From assembly GCA_035559295.1 (NCBI GenBank), contig DATMBL010000043.1, forward strand, positions 1 through 13,427: a stretch of DNA of 13,427 bases. Direction: 5' to 3'. This document shows positions 1-6,060 of the stretch, piece by piece. The translations under genes and the position numbers were made by a program. Under the pieces are notes generated by a model that was given only the letters and a program-made list of their open reading frames with translations, was not told the DNA's origin and ran no database searches. This DNA is from DATMBL01 sp035559295. GTDB taxonomy: Bacteria; Desulfobacterota; Binatia; UBA9968. The first letter of the stretch is position 1. Each line of letters starts with the position of its first letter.

Positions 1-60
1 CGATTGAAGCTCTTGGCGCGATGAAAAGAATTTCGACTCGGCTTTTTAGGGGAGGGACCT

Positions 61-267
61 TTGGAGACTGTAATTTTGTTGGTCGCGCTTGTAGGAGTGT
101 ATTACTTCCTCTGGCGGAAGGGATGGCTGGCGTGAAGTCTCAAGGGCCCTGCGGGGCAGGGCTGTGGGAAAAAATCGGACAATTCCCAGGAGAGCGTTCC
201 GGTCGATGAGAGAGTCGAGACGCTAAGTTTAGAAGCCGTGGATCACGCACAGCATTCCGGCCGTTAG
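61..267 (+). CDS. Small single-pass membrane protein with an in-frame TGA at codon 25 (candidate selenoprotein, or interrupted gene)
   Basis: I do not recognise this gene with certainty. From a TTG at 61, with GGAGG at 51-55 and a 5-nt spacing, the frame encodes a short hydrophobic helix (residues 4-18), an Arg-Lys stop-transfer pair, then TGA at 133-135. The same frame continues for 43 codons, with SLKG, a GCG motif (Cys35) and an acidic tail, and ends at TAG 265-267, which lies 8 nt before the SCO start. That spacing is typical of operons and suggests the part after the TGA is, or was, coding. A helix followed by a short Cys/Gly tail recalls FeoB-associated Cys-rich membrane proteins, but this is only a resemblance. 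TGA is an ordinary stop for lgt, piuC and exbD here, so general recoding is unlikely. Options are selenocysteine insertion, a nonsense mutation or sequencing error, or a 24-aa peptide (61-135) followed by untranslated leader. Confidence 0.45.
145..163 (+). promoter_or_regulatory. SECIS-like hairpin just downstream of the in-frame TGA
   Basis: GCCCTG (146-151) and CAGGGC (157-162) form a perfect 6-bp stem, extended by a G-U pair (145/163). The 5-nt loop is CGGGG (152-156). The loop begins 16 nt after the TGA (133-135), and the second loop base is G. This fits the loose rules I recall for bacterial selenocysteine insertion elements: a short stem-loop close after the UGA, with a G among the first loop bases. 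There is no T tract after the stem, so it is not a rho-independent terminator. The selenocysteine role is inference. Confidence 0.3.
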
Positions 268-275
268 GGAAAGAA

Positions 276-944
276 ATGAACTTGGGCATGTCCAGTAGAG
301 ATAGGGCGTTTTTGGCGTTTGCAGTTTTTGCCACCGCCGTACTCATCGGGACAGCCTTTTGGAAGTGGCGAGCGGATCTGCAGAATCGAGGGGCTTCGAC
401 AGAGAGGCCCTTGGAAGGGCTGCAACAAAGGTTTGGAGTTGTTCCGCCGTTTTCACTCACGGAAAGAGACGGACGCCAGGTTACTCTCGCAGACCTGAAG
501 GGGAAGGTATGGATTGCTAATTTCATCTATACGAACTGTCCCGATACCTGCCCCATCCAAAGCGCCCAGCTGCGACAGATTCAGGAGGGTTTCAAGAGCG
601 AAAAAGACCTGAAGCTGGTTTCGATTACGGTCGATCCGGAGCGAGACACGCCCGAGGCCCTCTCGAAATACGCGAACCGGTTCGGCGCTGATCCGGAGCG
701 TTGGTTGTTCCTCACGGGAGAGAAGGAAGCAATCCACAAGTTCGCTCAAGAGGGTTTTCGCTTGGGCGCCGCGGAAATACCTCACTCGAAAAGGCCCGAG
801 TCGGGCGCTACGCATACACACAGCCCGCGCTTTGTTCTTATCGACCGCGCAGCCCAGATCCGCGGGTATTATGTCAGCACCGACTCCGAAGCGCTCCAGC
901 GCCTCCGTCGCGATTTGAAGACTCTCCTGAGGGACGGGACGTAA
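276..944 (+). CDS. SCO1/SenC/PrrC family copper chaperone
   Basis: A 222-aa membrane-anchored thioredoxin-fold protein. Residues 11-28 form one N-terminal transmembrane helix; the rest should be periplasmic. The copper-binding CxxxC is NCPDTCP (Cys88 and Cys92), and the distal ligand His is His182 in the HSPRFVLID stretch, so the full Cys-Cys-His set is present. SCO proteins deliver copper to the CuA site of cytochrome c oxidase or act as thiol-disulfide reductases in that process. The ATG at 276 is preceded by AGGGA (266-270) at 5-nt spacing; an ATG at 288 is a less likely alternative. The gene follows the small membrane ORF by 8 nt and precedes lgt by 3 nt, so it is probably cotranscribed with both. 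No oxidase subunit is visible; one may lie upstream of the window. Confidence 0.93.
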   Translation: MNLGMSSRDRAFLAFAVFATAVLIGTAFWKWRADLQNRGASTERPLEGLQQRFGVVPPFSLTERDGRQVTLADLKGKVWIANFIYTNCPDTCPIQSAQLRQIQEGFKSEKDLKLVSITVDPERDTPEALSKYANRFGADPERWLFLTGEKEAIHKFAQEGFRLGAAEIPHSKRPESGATHTHSPRFVLIDRAAQIRGYYVSTDSEALQRLRRDLKTLLRDGT

Positions 945-947
945 GCG

Positions 948-1718
948 ATGTATCCAGTTCTCTTCGAGTTCGGTGGTTTGGAGATTCGGAGCTATGGGGT
1001 CATCGTTGCTCTGTCTTTTTTGGTTGCCATCTGGATGAGCACGAGAGAGGCGGAGCGGAAAGGGCTCGACCCCAAGCTGGTCCAGGATTTTTCTCTCTAC
1101 GCGCTTATTGCTGGGATCATAGGAGCTCGGCTTTACTTCGTTTTGTTTTCCGCGCCGGGTTATTTTTTGGAGAACCCGTGGGAGATCTTCGCCGTCTGGA
1201 CCGGTGGAATTGGGGTAATAGGAGCGTTGATCGCCGGATTCCTGATTGCGATCTGGTTCTGTCGTAAAAGAGAGATTTCGCTGTTAAGGTTTGGCGACAC
1301 GCTCGCGCCGGGTATGGCTCTCGGGCAGACTCTCGGCCAGTTTGCTTGTCTTTTTAACGGTGATAGCTACGGTAGGCCAACCAATCTCCCCTGGGCCATT
1401 ACTTATACGGACCCACGTTCGCTTGCGCCCTTAAACATTCCGCTTCATCCCATAGAGATCTACGAGATGATCGCCTACTTTGTCGTGTTTCTCCTCATCT
1501 GGCGGACGAAAAAGAGACAGGCGGTCGATGGTTTTGCTTTCTTCACGTATCTCGCCGGCTATGGAGTAGCGCGTTTTGTCGTGGATTTCTTCCGTGGCGA
1601 CCCGGCGATGTTCGCCTGGGGACTCCAGGCGGCCCAGGTATTTGGTGCAGCAATGATCTTGGCCGGTTTAGCAGGCTCTCTCCTGCTGAGAAACAAGGGC
1701 CTGAAGTTCGCCCCATGA
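948..1718 (+). CDS. lgt: Prolipoprotein diacylglyceryl transferase family protein (atypical Lgt)
   Basis: A 256-aa polytopic inner-membrane protein of the Lgt family, which transfers diacylglycerol from phosphatidylglycerol to the lipobox Cys of prelipoproteins. Visible family landmarks are Tyr16 (SYG), GARLYF (59-64, Arg61), WTGG (84-87), an Asp117-Ala-Pro segment, FNGD..YGRPT (136-145), HPIEIYE (167-173) and GYGVARF (204-210, Arg209). Two positions look unusual against E. coli Lgt as I remember it. The Arg of GRLGNFINGE (E. coli Arg143) is Gln131 here, and His103 of the HGGL motif is Ile91. The protein may therefore be a specialised paralogue rather than the housekeeping enzyme. It starts 3 nt after the SCO stop, and its stop overlaps the next gene in ATGA (1715-1718). 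Family assignment is firm; full Lgt activity is uncertain. Confidence 0.88.
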   Translation: MYPVLFEFGGLEIRSYGVIVALSFLVAIWMSTREAERKGLDPKLVQDFSLYALIAGIIGARLYFVLFSAPGYFLENPWEIFAVWTGGIGVIGALIAGFLIAIWFCRKREISLLRFGDTLAPGMALGQTLGQFACLFNGDSYGRPTNLPWAITYTDPRSLAPLNIPLHPIEIYEMIAYFVVFLLIWRTKKRQAVDGFAFFTYLAGYGVARFVVDFFRGDPAMFAWGLQAAQVFGAAMILAGLAGSLLLRNKGLKFAP

Positions 1719-2527
1719 GCCCGGAAACACAAAGAAAGCTGCTACGGTCGGTCAAGCTCGCTCTTAGAACCTTGCAGATTCTGATTGTCGTGCTCCTCAT
1801 CGGTTACGCTTTCTCGGACATCTTTAGCTCGGTTTCCGGTCCCGTCAAGGATCTTCCGTTTGAAGAATGGTACGGAAACTGGGCCGCCGTTTTCGCCACA
1901 AGTGCCTTCTTTCTTCTGTTCCTGTTCTTTTTGACGAGGCCGCGGAGGCCGAAAGAGTGGAAGGGTGCGGGCTTTTCGGCTGCCTTCTTTATCAGCCTAT
2001 TCACCGAGATGTACGGCATTCCTCTTACCATTTACCTGCTGGCGCCGATTCTCGGGGTTGAGCCCGAAGTTTTTGGTATGTACGAAAGCCATCTCTGGGC
2101 CTATCTCCTCGCGCGCGCCGGGCTGATGCCTCTGGCGGCTGGAGTATATCTGGTCATGGTGGTGAGTACTAGTTTTCTGATCCTGGGCGTTACCTTGGTG
2201 GCACTTGGATGGAGGACGGTTTATCGCGGACACGGGGAGTTGGTGACTACCGGTCTCTACCGCAGACTAAGGCACCCGCAGTATCTGGGATTAATGTTGA
2301 TGATAGTCGGCTTTCTCATCATGTGGCCCACCCTCCTCACGATTGTTTTAGCTCCCTTTCTTATCATCAGGTATTTACTTTTGGCCAAGGAAGAGGATCG
2401 ATACCTGGAAGAGAAGTTCGGCGACGTTTTCAGACGGTATAAATCTCACGTGCCCGCGTTTCTACCACTCTTTAGCCGACGCGACACATCCGGTTTCAGT
2501 TCGCAGCCCGGAGATTCGCGAGTGTAA
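1715..2527 (+). CDS. Isoprenylcysteine carboxyl methyltransferase (ICMT/PEMT)-like membrane methyltransferase
   Basis: A 270-aa polytopic membrane protein. The C-terminal third has the ICMT/phospholipid methyltransferase signature: LVTTGLYRRLRHPQY (176-190, with the RHPxY motif), a hydrophobic segment (about 191-223), then AKEEDRYLEEKFGDVF (224-239) leading to RRYKSHVPAFLP. In characterised relatives this part binds S-adenosylmethionine. About four further hydrophobic segments precede it (residues 15-35, 57-74, 87-112 and 137-168). Bacterial members rarely have proven substrates, since prenylated proteins are not expected; lipids or thiols are possible. The ATG at 1715 overlaps the lgt stop in ATGA, so translation is coupled. 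The C-terminal tail after residue 253 is short, polar and probably non-conserved. Family is clear; substrate unknown. Confidence 0.85.
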   Translation: MSPETQRKLLRSVKLALRTLQILIVVLLIGYAFSDIFSSVSGPVKDLPFEEWYGNWAAVFATSAFFLLFLFFLTRPRRPKEWKGAGFSAAFFISLFTEMYGIPLTIYLLAPILGVEPEVFGMYESHLWAYLLARAGLMPLAAGVYLVMVVSTSFLILGVTLVALGWRTVYRGHGELVTTGLYRRLRHPQYLGLMLMIVGFLIMWPTLLTIVLAPFLIIRYLLLAKEEDRYLEEKFGDVFRRYKSHVPAFLPLFSRRDTSGFSSQPGDSRV

Positions 2528-2528
2528 T

Positions 2529-3260
2529 ATGCGGCATTCACGCTGGGCAAGACGCGGCTTTGTCGCATCCCTGCTCATTGGGGGGCGCAGCAAGCAGTTG
2601 CGAACTGGGACCAGGCTTGTTGTCCAAAACCGATCGACGATCCTCGTTGCAATCGCGCTGGTTGTTTCGCTGCGCTCTGCTCTGCTTTTAGCTGCGCAGC
2701 CCCTGTCCGCGGAGGAGGTGCTGGCCGCATTGGGGAACGAACCGGTGTTCGGGCCGCCGAACGCGCCGGTAAGCATCACTGAGTTTTCGGATTTTCAGTG
2801 CAGTTTCTGCAAGAAATTTTGGGAGAACACCCTCCCGAAGCTCAAAGCGAGCTACATAAAGCAAGGCAAGGTCCGCTTCATGTATCGTCATTTTGCGATC
2901 CTTGGGAGTTTTTCTGAGCAGGCCGCGCTGGCGAGCGAATGCGCTGGGGAGCAACGAAAGTTCTGGGAGTACCACGACAAGCTTTTTGCCAATCAAGGTG
3001 GACTCGCCTTCACCAACTCGAAGCTCAAACAGTATGCACGGGAGTTAAAATTGAACGTCGGGAGATTCGATCCGTGTCTCGACTCGAGCCGGTATCGGCG
3101 CAAAGTCGACGGCGAGACCGCCGTAGGGGCATCTCTCGGAGTGCGCGGCACGCCGACGTTCTTTGTAAACAGTCGTTTGTTGGTGGGAGCCCAACCGATT
3201 GAAGTCTTTGAAACCGTCATCAAAGAGGAACTCGGTAAGCGTGGATCTGGCAAGAAATAA
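2529..3260 (+). CDS. DsbA/BdbD-like thiol-disulfide oxidoreductase (thioredoxin fold), exported
   Basis: A periplasmic protein of the DsbA/thioredoxin_4 group. The active site is FQCSFC (Cys91-Ser-Phe-Cys94) after the strand VSITEFSDF; the cis-proline loop is GTPTFFVN (Pro209). Two further cysteines, Cys138 and Cys183, could form a second disulfide. A hydrophobic signal or anchor segment spans about residues 37-56, ending LLLAAQPLSAEE. The ATG at 2529 lies 1 nt after the ICMT stop but gives a long basic pre-signal region (residues 1-35) and has only GGAG at 2510-2513, 15 nt away. An internal TTG at 2598 (residue 24) is a plausible alternative start. It closes the SCO-Lgt-ICMT row and may maintain the redox state of the SCO cysteines or oxidise envelope proteins; this role is inferred from the neighbourhood only. 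Confidence 0.9.
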   Translation: MRHSRWARRGFVASLLIGGRSKQLRTGTRLVVQNRSTILVAIALVVSLRSALLLAAQPLSAEEVLAALGNEPVFGPPNAPVSITEFSDFQCSFCKKFWENTLPKLKASYIKQGKVRFMYRHFAILGSFSEQAALASECAGEQRKFWEYHDKLFANQGGLAFTNSKLKQYARELKLNVGRFDPCLDSSRYRRKVDGETAVGASLGVRGTPTFFVNSRLLVGAQPIEVFETVIKEELGKRGSGKK

Positions 3261-3373
3261 AAACGAGCGTTGCGGCGGGCAGTAGCTCGGCCGTCGCCGA
3301 AATTATGATTGTTGTCCTTCCATGAACGAATCGATCACGGGTTGTAGTATTTTGAGCCCCGGCTGTGTTTTCC

Positions 3374-3402
3374 TTGACACTGCTCGTCATCGCTGAAACA
3401 AT
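3374..3402 (+). promoter_or_regulatory. Candidate sigma70-type promoter for bfr
   Basis: A perfect -35 box TTGACA (3374-3379), a 17-bp spacer and a 4/6 -10 box AACAAT (3397-3402). Transcription would start near 3409, giving a leader of about 100 nt before the bfr ATG at 3512. I see no convincing Fur-type operator across it. It lies in the 251-nt dsbA-bfr gap, so bfr need not depend on the upstream operon. Confidence 0.5.
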
Positions 3403-3497
3403 TCGCTCGCTCGGAGGGTATCGCGACGGAAAAGATGCGGGGATCACGACGCGGAACGCGAAATTCGCCCAACCCGGTAACTGGTTTGAAGGGCAAA

Positions 3498-3503
3498 AAG
3501 GAG
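3498..3503 (+). promoter_or_regulatory. Ribosome-binding site fixing the bfr start
   Basis: AAGGAG ends 8 nt before the ATG at 3512. It rules out the longer in-frame start at 3365, which would add 49 residues with no family counterpart. Confidence 0.85.
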
Positions 3504-3511
3504 AAACGAAG

Positions 3512-3988
3512 ATGAAAGGTCATCCCGAGGTGATCAAGGTCTTGAACGACGTATTGCGAAAAGAGCTCACCGGTATCAATCAGTACTTCATTCACGCCAA
3601 AATGTGCAAGAGCTGGGGCTACGAGATCCTTTATGAGGTGAACTGGAAAGAGTCGATTGACGAGATGAAGCATGCCGACCAGCTGATCGAGCGCATCCTT
3701 TTCCTAGAGGGCATACCGAATATTTCCGCTTACGATAAGATCCTCGTCGGGAGCAAAGTCAAACAGCAGCTCGAGAACGATCTCGCGCTCGAGCAGGCGG
3801 CGCTCACCGTGCTCAAACCGGGGATAAAAACCTGTCTCGACGTCGGCGACGACGCGAGCCGGGAGCTGCTCGAACATATCGTGGTCGATGAGGAACGGCA
3901 CATCGATTGGATCGAAGCGCAACTCCGGAAAATCGACGAGGTTGGATACCAAAATTACCTGGCGCAGCAGATCTACAAGAAGGGCTAG
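3512..3988 (+). CDS. bfr: Bacterioferritin
   Basis: A 158-aa four-helix-bundle iron-storage protein, the exact usual length for bacterioferritin. The di-iron ferroxidase ligands fall at the classical numbers: Glu18, Glu51, His54, Glu94, Glu127 and His130. Met52, the haem-bridging ligand that separates Bfr from other ferritins, is also present in DEMKHAD. It oxidises Fe(II) with O2 or peroxide and stores iron in a 24-mer cytoplasmic shell. The start is set by the AAGGAG site and by family length. It has its own promoter candidate at 3374-3402. The gene converges on the iron-uptake operon, and its TAG stop shares the CTAG at 3985-3988 with the stop of the PepSY gene. Storage and import genes are thus head-on neighbours, which suits coordinated iron homeostasis. 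Confidence 0.97.
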   Translation: MKGHPEVIKVLNDVLRKELTGINQYFIHAKMCKSWGYEILYEVNWKESIDEMKHADQLIERILFLEGIPNISAYDKILVGSKVKQQLENDLALEQAALTVLKPGIKTCLDVGDDASRELLEHIVVDEERHIDWIEAQLRKIDEVGYQNYLAQQIYKKG

Positions 3989-5208
3989 TCGGCGCGGTTT
4001 TCTGAAACGGGTTTCCGGCTGAGCGCTCGTCGGGCGGGCGAAGCGATAACCAACAAACGTTTAATCCTGATTCGCCAGTCTCGGGACCGGCGCCAGGCCA
4101 TCGCGACGCCGGTCCATACAAGGAAGCAGCCCCCGAGAGACCCGAGACCGGCGACGGTTTGGCCGATGATTCCGAGCGCTTCACCGGTATGAAGACCGCG
4201 CACCCAAGTGCGCGCCTTTCGTCCCGGACTGCCGTCGGCGTAGGGCTCCCACTTGATGACTTCGGCGGTGAAACGATCGAGCTCCAACTGCGAGCGCGCG
4301 AAAACATGGGGCGCCGTCGGTTCCTGGATGAGGACGTTGATCGGGCCGTCGCCGCGCGGCGGCAGGCGTATCGTCATGATGACCCAACCGGGAGCTTGCC
4401 GCTCGGCGCGCGCCGAGAAGGCCTCGAAACTTCCCAGAGATTCGCGCTCGCGCGTCTCGCTTCCACCGCGCCGTTCCGGCGCCTGCGCGATCGCACTGTT
4501 TCCCCGGGGCCGCGCGGGCGGAGTGCTCCCGGCCAAAAGGTAAAGCAGATCGTTGGCCCACGGGTACGACATCACCGCCCCTGTGAGGGTCAGCACCACG
4601 AGCACGCCGGAAGACCAGAAACCGATGACGTTGTGCCAGTTCCAGTTGCGCGCTTTGCCGCGCAGGCGGAAGTTGAACAGCAAACTCCGTTTCATGCCGC
4701 GCCAGTGCCACCGACGCGGCCACCACAGATAGACGCCGCTGACGGCGAGCCAAAAGAAGGCGAGGTTGCATGCGCCGGTGATCGCGCGACCGGTGGCGCG
4801 GCCTTCGCCCTCCATGCCGAGCCAGCGGTGCCACTCGATGATTTCGTGAAACCAGTCGTGGAGCTTGGAGCCTTCGCCGAGCACGGCACCGCTGTATGGA
4901 TCGACGTAGACTGATCCTTCGCGGCCGAAGCCAACCGCCACCGAGGCTGTCGGGTCGTTGCGCAATACCACGACCGTCGGTCGGGCAGCGGGTTTGCGCG
5001 CGCGCGCATTGGTCACCAATTGGTCCAGGTTCAGCTTGGCTGCACCGCCGGAAGCCGGGACCTGGCGCACGTTCCGTTCGGCGTATTCGACCATCTGATG
5101 TTCATACATGAGCATTACGCCGGTCGCCGACATGAGGAAAATGACCGCCCCGCCGGTTACGCCCGCAAGAAGGTGTGACCAAAAAATGATTTTGTACACC
5201 AGCTTCAT
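3985..5208 (-). CDS. PepSY-associated TM domain protein, PiuB-like (iron-regulated inner-membrane protein)
   Basis: A 407-aa inner-membrane protein of the PepSY_TM family, which includes PiuB, FoxB and FsrB-like proteins thought to reduce or release iron from imported siderophores. Four hydrophobic segments lie at about residues 13-34, 143-163, 194-214 and 344-371. Family landmarks are FWSHLLAG (9-16, His12), WHRWLG (126-131), WNWHNVIGFW (189-198, His192) and LHTGEALGIIG (339-349, His340). These membrane-edge histidines are candidate haem or metal ligands. A PepSY-like stretch lies at about residues 60-115. The ATG at 5208 overlaps the stop of the 53-aa gene in ATGA and has GGGGA just upstream; the 46-codon in-frame extension upstream is in another gene's region and is rejected. 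It is the last gene of the operon, and no terminator follows. Confidence 0.9.
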   Translation of the reverse strand: MKLVYKIIFWSHLLAGVTGGAVIFLMSATGVMLMYEHQMVEYAERNVRQVPASGGAAKLNLDQLVTNARARKPAARPTVVVLRNDPTASVAVGFGREGSVYVDPYSGAVLGEGSKLHDWFHEIIEWHRWLGMEGEGRATGRAITGACNLAFFWLAVSGVYLWWPRRWHWRGMKRSLLFNFRLRGKARNWNWHNVIGFWSSGVLVVLTLTGAVMSYPWANDLLYLLAGSTPPARPRGNSAIAQAPERRGGSETRERESLGSFEAFSARAERQAPGWVIMTIRLPPRGDGPINVLIQEPTAPHVFARSQLELDRFTAEVIKWEPYADGSPGRKARTWVRGLHTGEALGIIGQTVAGLGSLGGCFLVWTGVAMAWRRSRDWRIRIKRLLVIASPARRALSRKPVSENRAD

Positions 5209-5366
5209 GACGGTCCCCGACGCAGACGGGTCGTCGCATTGCGGTCGAGATCGCCGAACTCGCGGCGCAGCCAATCGCGCAGCGGCTCTTTTTCGTAACG
5301 AAGGTAGTCGTCTCGCGGACAGGCGGGGGCGGAAATGAATAAGCACCGCCGCGCCGGGTTGTTCAT
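5205..5366 (-). CDS. 53-aa unknown protein between piuC and the PepSY gene
   Basis: A 53-residue charged protein that I do not recognise. It begins MNNPARRC, has Cys8 and Cys16, and contains an acidic/aromatic/basic central helix (CPRDDYLRYEKEPLRDWLRR, residues 16-35). It has no signal peptide or transmembrane segment and ends in a basic tail. It is supported by position rather than by family. Its ATG (5366) lies 2 nt after the piuC TGA, and its stop overlaps the PepSY start in ATGA, so all three should be translationally coupled. The upstream 14-codon extension to an ATG at 5408 would overlap piuC and is not needed. It could be an accessory or assembly factor for one of its neighbours. Confidence 0.65.
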   Translation of the reverse strand: MNNPARRCLFISAPACPRDDYLRYEKEPLRDWLRREFGDLDRNATTRLRRGPS

Positions 5367-5368
5367 CG

Positions 5369-6049
5369 TCAAACGTCGGCGAAGCGACGCAGTAAATTGT
5401 GATAGCAATTGGTCAACTCGACCACGGCGCTGTGATTCGGCAGCGCCTGACTGACCTTATTGATCGCTACGTCGAGGTCGAACAGCAACGTTCTTTGCCC
5501 GTCGTCGCGCACCATGCTTTGCACCCAAAAGAACGACGCCAGGCGCACGCCGCGGGTAACGGGCGTGACGTGATGCAGACTGCTGGCCGGGTACACCACC
5601 ATGTCGCCGGCGGGAAGCTTTACGGAATGGGATCCGTAAACGTCGTCGATGACGAGTTCGCCGCCGTCGTATTCTTCAGGCTGGCTGAGGAAAAGCGTTG
5701 CGGAAACATCGGTGCGCACGCGATAGGGCGTGCCAGGGATTTGGCGGATGGCATTATCCAGATGCGCGCCGAACGTTTCGCCGCCTTCATAGCGGTTGAA
5801 GAGCGGCGGGAAGACTCGATGCGGCAGCGCCGCGGTGATGAACAGGGGGTTGCGCTCCAGCGCTTTTAGTATCATATCGCCCAACTCTCGCGCCTCGGCG
5901 CTGTCCTCGGGAAGCTGGCGATTGCGCTTGACCAGGGCCGACTGAAAGCCCGCGGTCACGCGGCCGTCTATCCAATTCGCCCGACTCATCACGTCACGGC
6001 AATGACTGATTTGCTGCGCGTTCAGAACATTGGGAACTTGGACGATCAT
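5369..6049 (-). CDS. piuC: PiuC/YbiX-type Fe(II)- and 2-oxoglutarate-dependent oxygenase (PKHD-type hydroxylase)
   Basis: A 226-aa enzyme, the normal PiuC/YbiX length. The double-stranded beta-helix facial triad is His96, Asp98 (GAHLDNAIR) and His159 (SSLHHVTPVTRG), with Arg169 of the same block as the expected 2-oxoglutarate anchor. PiuC homologues are iron-starvation genes found beside catecholate siderophore receptors such as Fiu and PiuA; the hydroxylated substrate is not firmly known and may be a siderophore or its breakdown product. The start at 6049 has an AAGGAA site 6 nt upstream, lying across the receptor's stop codon, so the pair is coupled across an 11-nt gap. A longer frame to 6220 only overlaps the receptor and is rejected. 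The gene is followed at 2 nt by the 53-aa ORF. Confidence 0.95.
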   Translation of the reverse strand: MIVQVPNVLNAQQISHCRDVMSRANWIDGRVTAGFQSALVKRNRQLPEDSAEARELGDMILKALERNPLFITAALPHRVFPPLFNRYEGGETFGAHLDNAIRQIPGTPYRVRTDVSATLFLSQPEEYDGGELVIDDVYGSHSVKLPAGDMVVYPASSLHHVTPVTRGVRLASFFWVQSMVRDDGQRTLLFDLDVAINKVSQALPNHSAVVELTNCYHNLLRRFADV

Positions 6050-6060
6050 GCTCGTTTCCT

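Noticed and set aside
1..24. C-terminus of an upstream gene ending at TGA 22-24
   Set aside because: Only seven codons are visible, too few to support a gene call.
145..163. Hairpin read as a rho-independent terminator before the SCO gene
   Set aside because: No T tract follows on the + strand; the stem is short and lies within the frame ending at 267.
21..209. 62-codon ORF from ATG 21 on the + strand
   Set aside because: No ribosome site, composition unlike a protein, and it overlaps the better-supported frame at 61-267 that runs into the SCO ribosome site.
3365..3511. N-terminal extension of bacterioferritin by 49 codons
   Set aside because: The family starts at the MKGH-type methionine, the ferroxidase residues match classical numbering only from 3512, and AAGGAG fixes that start. 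The region contains the promoter instead.
4159..4914. 251-codon + strand ORF opposite the PepSY gene, and similar ones opposite exbB (9824-10552) and within the SCO/lgt region (701-1267)
   Set aside because: They are frame shadows created by high GC; the opposite or alternative frames encode well-known families with intact motifs.
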